Source of the DNA: Nannocystis bainbridge
GTDB taxonomy: Bacteria; Myxococcota_A; Polyangia; Nannocystales; Nannocystaceae
Reading direction: 5' to 3'
Length of the DNA: 64,000 nt
Assembly (NCBI RefSeq): GCF_028368995.1
Contig: NZ_JAQNDL010000003.1
Span: forward strand, 372,001 to 436,000
Below, one piece after another: positions 36,383-44,811 of this stretch. Both the position numbers and the translations under genes were made by a program. Below the pieces are notes generated by a model, which did no database searches, was not told where the DNA came from, and was given only the letters and a program-made list of their open reading frames with translations. The stretch's first letter is position 1. The number at the start of each line of letters is the position of its first letter.

Positions 36383-37222
36383 GTGCCGCTCGTATCGACC
36401 AGTAAGTTGCTCGCCGTCATCCTCGCTGCCGGCTGGCTCGCCGAGGCGCTCGCCGGCAAGAACGGCGACATCGAGGCCGGTATCGCCGCCTACACCAGCG
36501 GCGACCACGAAGCCGCCCTCGCCGCTTACGCCGCCGCCGAGGCCGAGTTCGGCGAGCGCCCCGAGATCTTCTACAACCGCGGCCTGGCGCTCGTCGCCAA
36601 GGGCGACAAGGACGAGGCCCGCAAGGCGTTCGAGCGCGGCACCGAGTCCACGCACCCCGACGTCCACTCGAGCTCCGAATACGAGCTCGGCAACCTCGAC
36701 CTCGACGCCGAGGCCTTCGACCCCGCCATCGAGCACTACATCAAGTGCCTCAAGGCCAAGCCCGACCACGCCAACGCCAAGTGGAACCTCGAGCTCGCCC
36801 TGCTGAAGAAGAAGCAGAAAGAGGAAGAGGAGAAGAAGAAGCAAGAGGAAGAAAAGAAGGACGAAGAGAACAAGGACGAAGAGAAAAAGGACGAAGAGAA
36901 GCAGGACGAAGAGAAAAAGGACGAGCAGAAGCAGGACGAGAAGAAGGACGAAGAGAAAAAGGACGAGCAGAAACAGGACGAGAAGAAGGACGAAGAGAAA
37001 AAGGACGAGCAGAAGCAGGACGAGCAGAAGCAAGACCAGCAGAAGCAAGACCAGCAGAAGCAGGACGAGCAGAAGCAGGAGAAGGGCGAGCAGCCCCAGC
37101 CGCAACCGCAGCCTCAGCTCGACAAGGCCGACCTCGACAAGGCGCTCGAGCAGCTCGACGCCGAGGACAACTTCCAGCTCGACCGCCCCTCGCGCCAGAT
37201 CCGCGTGGAGAAGGACTGGTGA
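36383..37222 (+). CDS. TPR protein with long Lys/Glu/Asp/Gln tail, BatC type
   Basis: A 279-residue protein from GTG 36383. A signal-like hydrophobic start (STSKLLAVILAAGWLAEALA) is followed by TPR-type helices (AYTSGDHEAALAAYAAAEAE, PEIFYNRGLALVAKGDKDEA, NAKWNLELALLKKK) and then about 95 residues built from EEKKDEQKQDEKKDE-like repeats, probably one long charged helix. The end, LEQLDAEDNFQLDRPSRQIR followed by VEKDW, returns to normal sequence. In known bat loci BatB and BatC/E are TPR partners of the VWA proteins. The low-complexity stretch (36810-37090) has much lower GC than its surroundings because of AAG/GAG/GAC codons. Confidence 0.8.
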   Translation: MPLVSTSKLLAVILAAGWLAEALAGKNGDIEAGIAAYTSGDHEAALAAYAAAEAEFGERPEIFYNRGLALVAKGDKDEARKAFERGTESTHPDVHSSSEYELGNLDLDAEAFDPAIEHYIKCLKAKPDHANAKWNLELALLKKKQKEEEEKKKQEEEKKDEENKDEEKKDEEKQDEEKKDEQKQDEKKDEEKKDEQKQDEKKDEEKKDEQKQDEQKQDQQKQDQQKQDEQKQEKGEQPQPQPQPQLDKADLDKALEQLDAEDNFQLDRPSRQIRVEKDW

Positions 37223-37224
37223 CC

Positions 37225-37287
37225 ATGAGGGCCGACCTCCAGCTCGACCGAGCCTCGCCCCGACTCCGGACGGAGAACGACTGGTGA
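37225..37287 (+). other. 20-residue mini-ORF, a copy of the BatC-type gene's 3' end
   Basis: ATG 37225 lies 2 bases after the TPR gene's stop and the frame reads MRADLQLDRASPRLRTENDW then TGA. The preceding gene ends FQLDRPSRQIRVEKDW. Over 56 bases the two copies match at 44 positions, with a period of 65 bp. The duplication carried along a GGAG Shine-Dalgarno and GGTGACC, so the TGA of the mini-ORF overlaps the GTG (37284) of the next gene. A second case of the bridging pattern seen at 36217-36378, with an unrelated sequence. Confidence 0.6.
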
Positions 37288-39218
37288 CCGCGGCGCCGCA
37301 TCGCCCAGGCCAGCGCGGCCAATCCTCGCCCTCGCTTCACCTGCCCGATGAGCCAGGCGAAGCGCACGCGACCTCTGCCGCCCTTCCGCCCCCTGCGCCC
37401 GATCCTCACCACCTCGCCCGTCGCCGCCTCTTGCAGCTCGCCGGCGCCGCAGGGCTCGGCCTCTATCTATCCCCGAGGACAGCTCGCGCCGACACCAAGT
37501 CGCGCATCGTCGCCGAGATTGATCGCGAACGGGTCGAGGTCGGCGAGGCCTTCGAGCTCACCGTCCAGGTCGACAGCGAAGGCGAGCGCGGCGCCGAGGT
37601 CCCCGAGCCAGTGCTGCCCGACATGACGGCTCTCGGCCTGCAGATCGTCGGCATGCCGGCCAACTACCGCAGCACCAGCAGCTCGTTCAGCTTCGGCACC
37701 GGCCGCGGCTCGACGATGACGACCCGCACGACTCAGACCAGCGTCTACACCCTCATCGCCAGCAAACCCGGCCGCATCGAGCTGCCGGTGCACATCCTGG
37801 AGGGCAAGACGAAGGTGACGCCGCCGCGGATCCCGGCGATCGAGGTCACCGGCCAGGCCGCCCCGACCGAGCCGGTCCCGGCGGCCGCCGACGGCCCGAC
37901 CGAGCCGCAGGGCGACATCTTCCTGTGGACCCGCCTCGACAAGCCGACCCTGTTCGTCGGCGAACAGCTGACGTACACGCTCGAGATCTACGAGCGCCTG
38001 CCCTTCCTGCAGATCCAGCTGCGTCAGTTGCCGGGCTTCCAGGACTTTTGGAGCGAGGAGCTGCCTCAGGGCCAGATGCGCCAGGCGGTCGTCGGCAACA
38101 CCGCCTACCGCGTCCACCCCGGGCTCCGGCGGGCCCTGTTTCCCCAGCGCGCCGGCACCCTCACCCTCTCGCCCGCCGAAGTCGGCATCGGCATGCGCCG
38201 CCGGATCACCGGCCGTCCCGTCACCGTCGAGGTCAAGCCGCTGCCCGCCGGCGCCCCCGCCGGCTTCTCGCCCAACAACGTCGGCGTGTACTCCATCCGC
38301 GCCGAAGCCGACCGCACCAACATCAAGGTCGGCGAGCCCTTTACGCTCACCGTCGCCATTCAGGGCACCGGCAACATCCGCGTCATCGACCCGGGCGCCT
38401 GGCCCGAGATGCCCGGCCTGCGCCGCTACGAGCCCAAGATCGAGACCGACGTGACCACCGGCGCGCAGCTCGGCGGCGAACGGCGCTACGCCTTCCTCGT
38501 CATCCCCGAGCGCGGCGGTACGCTGACCGTCCCACCGCACACGTTCCACTACTTCGATCCGGCCAGCGAGAGCTACCAGACCGCCACCAGCGCCCCGATC
38601 GAGCTCACCGTCGCCGGCGATCCGAACGCCGCCCCGACGCTCGCCAGCGACGCTCCGCCGCCCGCCGCCGCCGAGGAGGAGGGCATCCTGGCGCCGATCG
38701 TCGAGCCGGCCGCGTTGCCGCGGGCGACGCCGTCGCCCTCGTGGCTCACACCGTCGCGCTGGGCCTGGGCCATGGCGGGAGCGCCCGTGCTCCTGGCTCT
38801 CGGGACAGCTGCTTCCGCGCTTTGGCGCCGGCTCGGCCCCGACGAACACAGCCGGGCCGCCGCCGCCAGAGCCGCCAAACAGCGCGAGCTGCTGGCCCAG
38901 GCCGAACGCGGACTCGGCACCGGCGAGGGCTTCTATCCCGCCCTCGCCCAGCTGCTTCAAGCTGCCGCGATCGATCGCGCCGGCCCCGAGGGCGAAGGCC
39001 TGCCCCGTCACGCCCTGCTCGCCTTGCTGGCCGGCAAGGGCGTCTCCTCCGCCGACTGCGAGCGCTTGCGAGACCTGCTCGATCGCTGCGACGCCGCCCG
39101 GTTCGGCGCCCGCGGCGAATCTGCCAGCGAGCGGGAGGTCGCCCTCCAGGCCGCACGCGAGCTCCTGCACAGCTCGGCCGCCTTGAAGCCGGGCTCGCCC
39201 GCACGACCGCCCTCGTGA
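37284..39218 (+). CDS. BatD-family (oxygen tolerance) membrane protein
   Basis: A 644-residue protein starting at GTG 37284, within the stop of the mini-ORF. A long N-region precedes a twin-arginine-like signal (HLARRRLLQLAGAAGLGLYL). Then come several beta-sandwich domains typical of BatD: RIVAEIDRERVEVGEAFELT, TTRTTQTSVYTLIASKPGRI, FLWTRLDKPTLFVGEQLTYT, and VGVYSIRAEADRTNIKVGEP followed by FTLTVAIQGTGNIRVID. A membrane helix near residue 500 (WAWAMAGAPVLLALGTAASA) is followed by a cytoplasmic helical domain. BatD is the large exported member of the bat locus. The true start could lie downstream nearer the Arg motif. The stop overlaps a GTGA. Confidence 0.85.
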   Translation: MTAAPHRPGQRGQSSPSLHLPDEPGEAHATSAALPPPAPDPHHLARRRLLQLAGAAGLGLYLSPRTARADTKSRIVAEIDRERVEVGEAFELTVQVDSEGERGAEVPEPVLPDMTALGLQIVGMPANYRSTSSSFSFGTGRGSTMTTRTTQTSVYTLIASKPGRIELPVHILEGKTKVTPPRIPAIEVTGQAAPTEPVPAAADGPTEPQGDIFLWTRLDKPTLFVGEQLTYTLEIYERLPFLQIQLRQLPGFQDFWSEELPQGQMRQAVVGNTAYRVHPGLRRALFPQRAGTLTLSPAEVGIGMRRRITGRPVTVEVKPLPAGAPAGFSPNNVGVYSIRAEADRTNIKVGEPFTLTVAIQGTGNIRVIDPGAWPEMPGLRRYEPKIETDVTTGAQLGGERRYAFLVIPERGGTLTVPPHTFHYFDPASESYQTATSAPIELTVAGDPNAAPTLASDAPPPAAAEEEGILAPIVEPAALPRATPSPSWLTPSRWAWAMAGAPVLLALGTAASALWRRLGPDEHSRAAAARAAKQRELLAQAERGLGTGEGFYPALAQLLQAAAIDRAGPEGEGLPRHALLALLAGKGVSSADCERLRDLLDRCDAARFGARGESASEREVALQAARELLHSSAALKPGSPARPPS

Positions 39219-39322
39219 GCCACCCGCCCCCGGTCGTGCCGGTCGGCCTCCCCCCGACACCCGCGGGCCCTCGCGCTCGCCCGCAGCCTGCCGTCCTCCG
39301 AGGCTCTCCTGAACCGCCCTGA
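39215..39322 (+). other. 35-residue frame overlapping the batD stop
   Basis: GTG 39215 overlaps the batD stop (GTGA) and opens a Pro-rich 35-codon frame to TGA 39320. It has no similarity to batD's 3' end. Because stops are rare at this GC content, it could be chance; it is listed only because each wide gap in this operon is bridged in a similar way. The BatE-like gene starts 77 bases later. Confidence 0.2.
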
Positions 39323-39398
39323 CCCCGCCTCCTCGCCCGACCGAACCCAGGACTCGTCCCCGCCTCCGCCGCGCGACCGACCCCGCTCGACAGAACTC

Positions 39399-40232
39399 AT
39401 GACCCGCATGCGAATCCGCGCGCTCTCGATCTTCGCCCTGTTCGCGCTCACGGCCGCCTCTGCGCGCGCCGACGTGGTCGACGACGCCTTCGCGCGCGGC
39501 AACGCCCTGGCGGCCGCGCGCGACTATGCAGGCGCCGTGCGGGCGTACGAGGACGCCGAGGCGCTGCTGCCCGGCCGCAGCGCCGCCCTGTCGTTCAACC
39601 TCGGCACCGCGTATGCGCAGCTCGGCGAGCTCGGTGCCGCGACGTATCACCTGCGCCGCGCCCTGCAGCCGCAAGCCGAGGCCAGCGTCGACATCGCCGA
39701 GGCCGCGCGCCGCAACCTCGGCGTGGTCCGGCAACGAGCCGAGGTCGCCGCCACCGCCGCCAACCTCCAGATCGATCGACCCGAGACGTGGCGCGACGCG
39801 GCCCTGTCGGCCCTCCGCTCGCCCGCGTTCGGCTGGTTGTCGGTCATCGCCGGCTGGCTGGCGCTGCTGTTGTGGATCACCCGGGCCCGCTACCGCGAAG
39901 CTGCCCGCAGCGCCCTCGCCGGTCTCGCCGCGGTCCTGGCCGCGCTCTATCTGGTGATCGGCGGCCTCCACGGCTACGCGCTGCGCACCGAACTCGGCGC
40001 CCCGCAAGCGATCGCGCTGCCGGCCAAGCTCGAGGTCCGCGAAGGCCCAGGTATTCACCGCAAGACCGTCTTCACCGTGCAGGGCGGGAGCCGTCTGAGC
40101 CTCGTCGAGCGCGGCGCCGGTTGGGGTCGTGTCCGTCTGCCCGGCGGGCTCGAAGGTTGGGCGCCGCTGTCGGGCCTCGGCGAACTCGCTGCGCCGCCAC
40201 GCCGCCTGGCCAGCGAACCATCGTCGCCGTGA
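39399..40232 (+). CDS. BatE-like protein: TPR, two membrane helices, SH3-type domain
   Basis: A 277-residue protein. Signal peptide (RIRALSIFALFALTAASARA), TPR-type helices (AFARGNALAAARDYAGAVRA, AALSFNLGTAYAQLGELGAA), two membrane helices (GWLSVIAGWLALLLWI; ALAGLAAVLAALYLVIGGL), and a C-terminal bacterial SH3 domain (LEVREGPGIHRKTVFTVQGG and GWGRVRLPGGLEGWAPLSGL). This is the domain order of BatE in bat loci. It is the last clear gene of the operon. ATG 39399; the preceding 77 bases have no obvious Shine-Dalgarno. Confidence 0.82.
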   Translation: MTRMRIRALSIFALFALTAASARADVVDDAFARGNALAAARDYAGAVRAYEDAEALLPGRSAALSFNLGTAYAQLGELGAATYHLRRALQPQAEASVDIAEAARRNLGVVRQRAEVAATAANLQIDRPETWRDAALSALRSPAFGWLSVIAGWLALLLWITRARYREAARSALAGLAAVLAALYLVIGGLHGYALRTELGAPQAIALPAKLEVREGPGIHRKTVFTVQGGSRLSLVERGAGWGRVRLPGGLEGWAPLSGLGELAAPPRRLASEPSSP

Positions 40233-40443
40233 AGCTCTTGCGCTATCGCCCGCGTTCGCGTCCATTCGCAGCGTACAGCCGTCCGATCGCAGCGACGCTT
40301 GCAGACCTGCCTTCGCCCGGAGTGTGACCGTCGCCCGAACATCGTGGAGCGACTGCCGCCCGCGCGCTCCGCGTGTCGCCCGCCGCGTCCGGGTCGAAAA
40401 TGGGCGTAGCGTTTTTTCACTGCCACGATACTGTAAACGTGTC

Positions 40444-40752
40444 GTGCTCGCGGTCCTCGCCACCAAGATTCGCAGCAACGGTGAAGGGTCGGTCGTAACC
40501 GCCATCAAGAAGCCATACGAGGGCTTTCTGATCAGCGAGCCGATGGTCGGGCGAGGCATGGTGATCTTCCGCGACCCCAATGGCCGTCGCATGGTGACGA
40601 CCGTGGTGCGCAGGATCTTGACCACCGCCGAGACCGAGGGCCGCGAGGACCCGCGCGAGCGCCGGCTGATGTACGTCGAGACCGAAAACTCCGTGTATCG
40701 GCTGGCCTTCCTCGACGCCTCGCGCCACGCCGCCTCCGCCGCCAGCGGCTGA
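40444..40752 (+). CDS. Small unrecognised basic protein, 102 residues
   Basis: From GTG 40444, a 102-residue product whose centre, KKPYEGFLISEPMVGRGMVI followed by FRDPNGRRMVTTVVRRIL, and RRLMYVETENSVYRLAFLD look like a conserved small beta-rich domain. There is no signal peptide. Upstream (40405-40440) is the most AT-rich stretch nearby, with TTTTTT and GATACT, and may contain the promoter. Family not recognised; a nucleic-acid-binding role is conceivable from the basic residues but not shown. Confidence 0.55.
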   Translation: MLAVLATKIRSNGEGSVVTAIKKPYEGFLISEPMVGRGMVIFRDPNGRRMVTTVVRRILTTAETEGREDPRERRLMYVETENSVYRLAFLDASRHAASAASG

Positions 40753-41341
40753 ACCCCGCCCCTGGCAGCTCGCCGGCGCCTCGCCCGAGCGAAGGTCCGC
40801 TCGCTCTCGCAGCCCGAGCTGCGACGGAGCGCAGCCGAGGCGCTCACGATGCCGGCTCCTCTGCGGCCTTCGCCGCGACCAGACTCGCGCTCGTCGGGCC
40901 GCTCGAATCACCCGTCGCTGAACTCGCCCGCGAGCCGCTGTCGGTATCGCCATGCGCCGCCGGCCCACCCAGCGTCATGGACCCGAGGATTGTCGATACA
41001 CCGATCGTCTGAACCATCGCTCGCCAGGCTACTCGCTCCGCGACGCCGCGCAATGGACGACTCGAGTTGGTGCTCACGAACTCCAGTGGGGTATCCGCGG
41101 CCGAGCACAGAGCATGTCCCATCGAACATGTCCTCACAGACATGCGATGATCATGCCAGCCCACGCGCACGCTGCAAGACACAACCGAGCTTGGGGCTCA
41201 CCAACTCCGCTTGCGAGTTTGCCTCACGCCGGTGCCCACGAAAAAGCACTGGTTCGAGATCCACCGCCAGCTACATCTCTCGTCACCATGCTCGAAGCCA
41301 TCGCTCCACGAGCCGACCCCGCGACGCCCGAGGCCTGCCCG
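40753..41341. other. 589-bp convergent gap with a short repeat array
   Basis: Between the small basic protein and selD, tail to tail. I see no convincing gene; a minus-strand frame at 40844-41017 (57 residues, signal-like start, Ser/Gly/Asp tail) is possible but weak. A 14-bp array lies at 41110-41155. A sequence near 41250 resembles a tRNA T-loop but no acceptor stem pairs with it. Confidence 0.5.
41110..41162. repeat. 14-bp-period palindrome array, 3 units
   Basis: CATG cores at 41113, 41127 and 41141 in 14-bp steps, with a further CATG at 41152 out of phase. Located in the convergent gap upstream of the selD 3' end. Confidence 0.7.
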
Positions 41342-42460
41342 TCACCCGGGGATGTCGGCCGCGAACTCGAGCACCACTGTCTCCGCCGGCATCGCCGACG
41401 ACGGGGCCACCAACGATCCGATCGTCCACCCCTGCCCGCCGCTGGCCCGCAGGGCCTCGACCAGCGCCGCAGCCCGCTCAGCGGGCACGGTGAGCAGCAG
41501 CCCGCCGCTGGTCTGGGCGTCGGCGGCGAGGATGGTCCGCAGCGGTTCTTCGCGGCCCTCGACGACCAGGTTCGGCCGCACGAACGCCAGGTTGGCCTTC
41601 GAGCCGCCCGGGACGCGTCCGGCCGCCGCGTGGCCGAGCGCCCCGGGCAACGCGGGCAACGCCGCCATGTCGAGGCGCGCCGCCAGCTGCGACCCGCGGA
41701 GGATGTTGCGCAAGTGCCCGAGCAGGCCGAAGCCGGTCACGTCGGTACAAGCGGTCACGCCGAAGCCGCGCGCGATCGCCAGCGCCGGGCCGTTCAGCGT
41801 CGTCATGCTGGCGATCGCCGCGGCCATTTCGCCCGCCTCCGCCTGCCCCTGCTTGATCGCCTGGGCGATGAAGCCGGTCCCCAGCGCCTTGGTCAGCACC
41901 AGCGCCTGTCCTTCGCGCCCTGTCCGATTCGACAGGACCTCCGAGACAGCCACCTCGCCCGTCACGCTGAGCCCGAATTTGAGCTCCCCGTCGCGGACGG
42001 TATGGCCGCCGACCACCGCCACGCCGGCGCGGCTGCAGGCCCGCGCCGCGCCGCGCAGGATCGCCTGCAGCACCGACAGCGGCAGCTTGTCGTCGGGGAA
42101 GCCGACGATGTTGAGGGCGAACAGCGGGCGCCCGCCCATCGCGTAGACGTCCGACAGCGCGTTGCAGGCGGCGATCTCGCCGAACGTCTCGGGGTCGTCG
42201 ACCAGCGGCGCGATGACGTCGACGGTCAGCACGGTCGCCCGCGTCGGGTCGTCGCCGACGCGCACGACCGCCGCGTCGTCGGCGAACTCCGTGCCGACGA
42301 TGACCCGCGCGTCACCCCGTTCTTCGGGCGGGGGCATGCCCTCCAGGACCTGAACCAGGTCACCCAGCCGCAGCTTGGCGGCTCAACCTCCGCCGCGGGC
42401 AAACTCGGTCAAGCGGAGCGGTCGGGGGGCATCGCGCGGATCGTCGGGCTCGCTGCTCAT
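41342..42460 (-). CDS. selD: Selenide, water dikinase SelD with in-frame UGA (selenocysteine)
   Basis: SelD makes selenophosphate from selenide and ATP, the selenium donor for selenocysteine. The frame from ATG 42460 runs MSSEPDDPRDAPRPLRLTEF, then ARGGG, then TGA at 42385-42383, then AAKLRLGDL and on for a full-length protein (372 residues with the UGA read through). In E. coli SelD the active residues are Cys17 and Lys20; here UGA-Ala-Ala-Lys has the same spacing, so the UGA stands at the catalytic Cys and is surely selenocysteine. Downstream are VLTVDVIAPLVDDPETFGEI and GGHTVRDGELKFGLSVTGEV, and the ATP-site motifs of the family. A gene finder would lose the active site. The gene is divergent from selB (45 bp). 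A four-unit 14-bp repeat (41905-41947) lies inside it. Confidence 0.92.
41902..41954. repeat. 14-bp-period palindrome array inside selD, 4 units
   Basis: Cores CCTG 41905, CCTG 41919, CAGG 41933 and CAGC 41947 in 14-bp steps, in frame, encoding the surface-like VSEVLSNRTGREGQAL segment of SelD. Pairs CCTGTCC and GGACAGG can form a hairpin. Confidence 0.7.
42347..42361 (-). promoter_or_regulatory. SECIS-like hairpin after the selD UGA
   Basis: On the coding strand GACCTG, loop GTT, CAGGTC forms a perfect 6-bp stem whose loop starts 27 bases after the UGA (42383). Bacterial SECIS elements have an apical loop about 16-37 bases after UGA with a G among its first two bases; both hold here. One arm coincides with 14-bp-repeat cores (CATG 42335, CCTG 42349), so the element may have arisen from that repeat. 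Confidence 0.6.
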
Positions 42461-42505
42461 GCACGAGCAGTGTATCGCAGACCCCGGGCCGCTACACTGC
42501 GGCGC

Positions 42506-44491
42506 ATGGCCAAGCCCGTGCGTGACCTGGTCCTCGGGACCGCCGGCCACATCGACCACGGCAAGACCGCCCTGGTCCGCGCCCTCACCGGCGTCGACAC
42601 CGATCGCCTGCCCGAGGAGAAGCGCCGCGGGATCACCATCGACCTCGGCTTCGCCGCCTGGCAGCTCGGCCCCGGCCTGGTCGCCAGCATCGTCGACGTG
42701 CCCGGTCACGAGGCCTTCGTCCGCACCATGGTCGCGGGCGCCGGCGGGGTCGACGCCGTGCTCCTGGTCGTCTCGGCCGAGGAGGGCGTGATGCCGCAGA
42801 CGCGCGAGCATCTGCTCGTCTGCCGCCTCCTCGGCATCACCCACGGCGTGGTCGCCCTCAGCAAGGTCGATCGCCTGAACGGCGACGACGAGGCCCTCGC
42901 GCTGGCTGAAGCCGACGTGCGCGCCGCCCTCGAGGAGCTGGCCCCGGGCCTCGCCGCCGCCCCGATCCTGCCCTGTTCGGCGCACACCGGCGCCGGCATC
43001 TCCGAGCTCTCCGCCGCCGTCCGTCGCGTCGCCGCGGCGCTGCCCGCCCGCCCCACGCGTGACCGCCCGATCCTCCCGATCGATCGCTGCTTCGTCCTCA
43101 AGGGCCACGGCACCGTCGTCACCGGCACCTTGCTCTCGGGCCAGCTCGAGATCGCCGCCGATCCCTACCTCACCCTCGTCCCTGGCGAGCAGCGCCCGGT
43201 CCGCCCGCTGCGGGCCCGCGCCCTGCATGTTCGCGGGGCCGCGGCCACGCGCGTGCCGGCGGGCGCGCGCGCGGCGGTCAACCTCGGCGGGGTCGCGGTC
43301 GCCGAGTTGGCCCGCGGCGACGTGCTCACCCGCGGTCACCGGGTCGTCGCCGCGGCGGCCGTCCACGTCCTCCTCGAGCACCTGCCGCACGACACCCGCA
43401 CCTGGCGCAGCGGCACCAGCGTCCAGGTCTGCGCCGGCACCGCGCACACCACCGGTCGCCTCGATCCCCTGGGTCCGCGGGACGGCGACGAAGATGCCCC
43501 GAAGACCATGTCCATTCCGCCAGGTGCTTCGGCGCTGGTGCGGATCCGCCTCGACGCTCCTCTGCCCGCCTGGCACGGCCAGCGGCTGGTCCTCCGCAGC
43601 CAGGGCGGCGACCTCGTCCACGGCCATACGTGCGGCGGCGGCGTCGTCGTCGACCCCGGGCCTCGCCCGGGCCGGGGCCAGCGGAGCCGCTGGCTGCGGG
43701 TCGCTCGCGCCCTCGCGGGATCGGACCTGCGCGCCCGCGTGACCGCGCTGCTGGCCGATGCCGGCGCCCTCGCCATCTCGCGCGACGAGCTCGAGCTGCG
43801 GGCCGGTACGCACGATCTCGATGCTGTCCTTTCAGACATGTGCCAGAGCACCGACGCCGTGCGGCTCGGCGACAGCCGACACGTCGCCGCCGCCGTGCTG
43901 CCCGAGCTGGCCGCCGCTGCCGTCGCCGTCGCCGTGCGGTTCCAGGCCGCCCACCCCGACCGCCCCGGTCTGTCGCGCGCCGCCTTGCTCGGCGGCCTGC
44001 CCGGCCGCGTCGCGCCCGACGTCGCAGCAGCCGCCCTCGACCACGCGCTCGCCCGCGGGCTGCTGGAGCTGCGGGGCGACGTGCTCGTGCGCGGCGGCAC
44101 CGAGCCCACGCCGGGCCTCTCGCCGATCGGGCACAAGGTCCTCGATCTCTACATCCGCGCTGGCGTCGCCCCGCCCACCCTTAAAGAGGTACAGGCCGCG
44201 GCCAACCTCGGCGAGCGCCAGGCCCTCGACACGCTGACCGCCCTGCAGAAGGCCGGCGTCCTGGTGCGGGTCTCCCCCGATCTCTCGCTCGCCCGCGAGC
44301 ACCACGCCGCGCTGGTCGACAAAGTCCGGTCTCACCTGCGCACGAGCCCGCAAATCGACGTTCAGGCGCTCAAGGCGTTGACGGGTCTGTCGCGCAAGTT
44401 CGTGGTGCCCTTCCTCGAGCACCTGGACCGGCTGGGCATCACTCGCCGGCAAGGCGAGGCCCGAATCGCGGGTCCAAAGCTCCACGTTTGA
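42506..44491 (+). CDS. selB: Selenocysteine-specific elongation factor SelB
   Basis: A 661-residue EF-Tu-like GTPase that brings Sec-tRNA(Sec) to UGA codons marked by a SECIS hairpin. The GTPase domain begins DLVLGTAGHIDHGKTALVRA; RRGITIDLGFAAW is the switch I region, VDVPGHEAFVRTMVAG the DxxG, and ALSKVDRL the NKxD counterpart (SKVD). Domains II-III follow (GTVVTGTLLSGQLEI). The C-terminal SelB winged-helix repeats, which bind the SECIS, include LYIRAGVAPPTLKEVQAAAN and LTGLSRKFVVPFLEHLDRLG. Full length. ATG 42506, divergent from selD by 45 bp. Two short 14-bp repeat pairs lie inside (cores 43507/43521 and 43823/43837). Confidence 0.95.
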   Translation: MAKPVRDLVLGTAGHIDHGKTALVRALTGVDTDRLPEEKRRGITIDLGFAAWQLGPGLVASIVDVPGHEAFVRTMVAGAGGVDAVLLVVSAEEGVMPQTREHLLVCRLLGITHGVVALSKVDRLNGDDEALALAEADVRAALEELAPGLAAAPILPCSAHTGAGISELSAAVRRVAAALPARPTRDRPILPIDRCFVLKGHGTVVTGTLLSGQLEIAADPYLTLVPGEQRPVRPLRARALHVRGAAATRVPAGARAAVNLGGVAVAELARGDVLTRGHRVVAAAAVHVLLEHLPHDTRTWRSGTSVQVCAGTAHTTGRLDPLGPRDGDEDAPKTMSIPPGASALVRIRLDAPLPAWHGQRLVLRSQGGDLVHGHTCGGGVVVDPGPRPGRGQRSRWLRVARALAGSDLRARVTALLADAGALAISRDELELRAGTHDLDAVLSDMCQSTDAVRLGDSRHVAAAVLPELAAAAVAVAVRFQAAHPDRPGLSRAALLGGLPGRVAPDVAAAALDHALARGLLELRGDVLVRGGTEPTPGLSPIGHKVLDLYIRAGVAPPTLKEVQAAANLGERQALDTLTALQKAGVLVRVSPDLSLAREHHAALVDKVRSHLRTSPQIDVQALKALTGLSRKFVVPFLEHLDRLGITRRQGEARIAGPKLHV

Positions 44492-44811
44492 GCAGCGCCG
44501 CCATGCGAGAGCTAGTGACTCGCTCGCCGCCGACCACCCTCTCGCACCCGGTCGTCCCTTTGCACGCCATCCTCGCGCTCGTTCGCGCGGGCGCTTCCTA
44601 CATGTCCCTTGCGCAAGGTGTCCCAATGCCGGTCCGTGACGAGCCTCGCGCCTCCCGTCCCTGTACAAGCTGGCGGCGAGCCGATACCGTACGCCGCATG
44701 CATGCTGTCACCTCGGCCTCGCCGACGGCTCGGTTCGCCGTCTCGCCGGGGTACGACGGCACGCCGTCAACCTCAGCTCCGTCCCGGTCCTAGCGGGGCA
44801 GGAGGGTCCAA
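44492..44811. other. 320-bp gap after selB, no gene seen
   Basis: Between selB and a cysteine-rich lipoprotein gene on the same strand. I looked here for the tRNA(Sec) gene selC and found no matching acceptor/T-arm or TCA anticodon context. One isolated ACATGTCCC palindrome is present at 44600. The end of the gap should contain the promoter and the good ribosome binding site (AGGAGG) of the next gene. Confidence 0.55.

Noticed and set aside
34794..36806. A 670-residue open frame covering the second VWA gene
   Set aside because: It runs over the real VWA gene in another frame and includes the repeats; no domain in its translation.
37467..40847. A 1126-residue open frame on the minus strand, antisense to batD and batE-like genes
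   Set aside because: Arg/Ala/Gly-rich composition without any domain; it is the mirror of real codon usage in GC-rich DNA. The plus-strand genes have recognisable families.
40844..41017. A 57-residue exported protein on the minus strand
   Set aside because: No ribosome binding site or family; Ser/Gly/Asp tail looks like shadow or decayed sequence. Left as a remark in the gap entry.
41240..41275. T-loop-like GGTTCGAGATCC as part of tRNA(Sec)
   Set aside because: The G53-C61 pair is missing and no upstream acceptor strand matches within 100 bases; no TCA anticodon arm.
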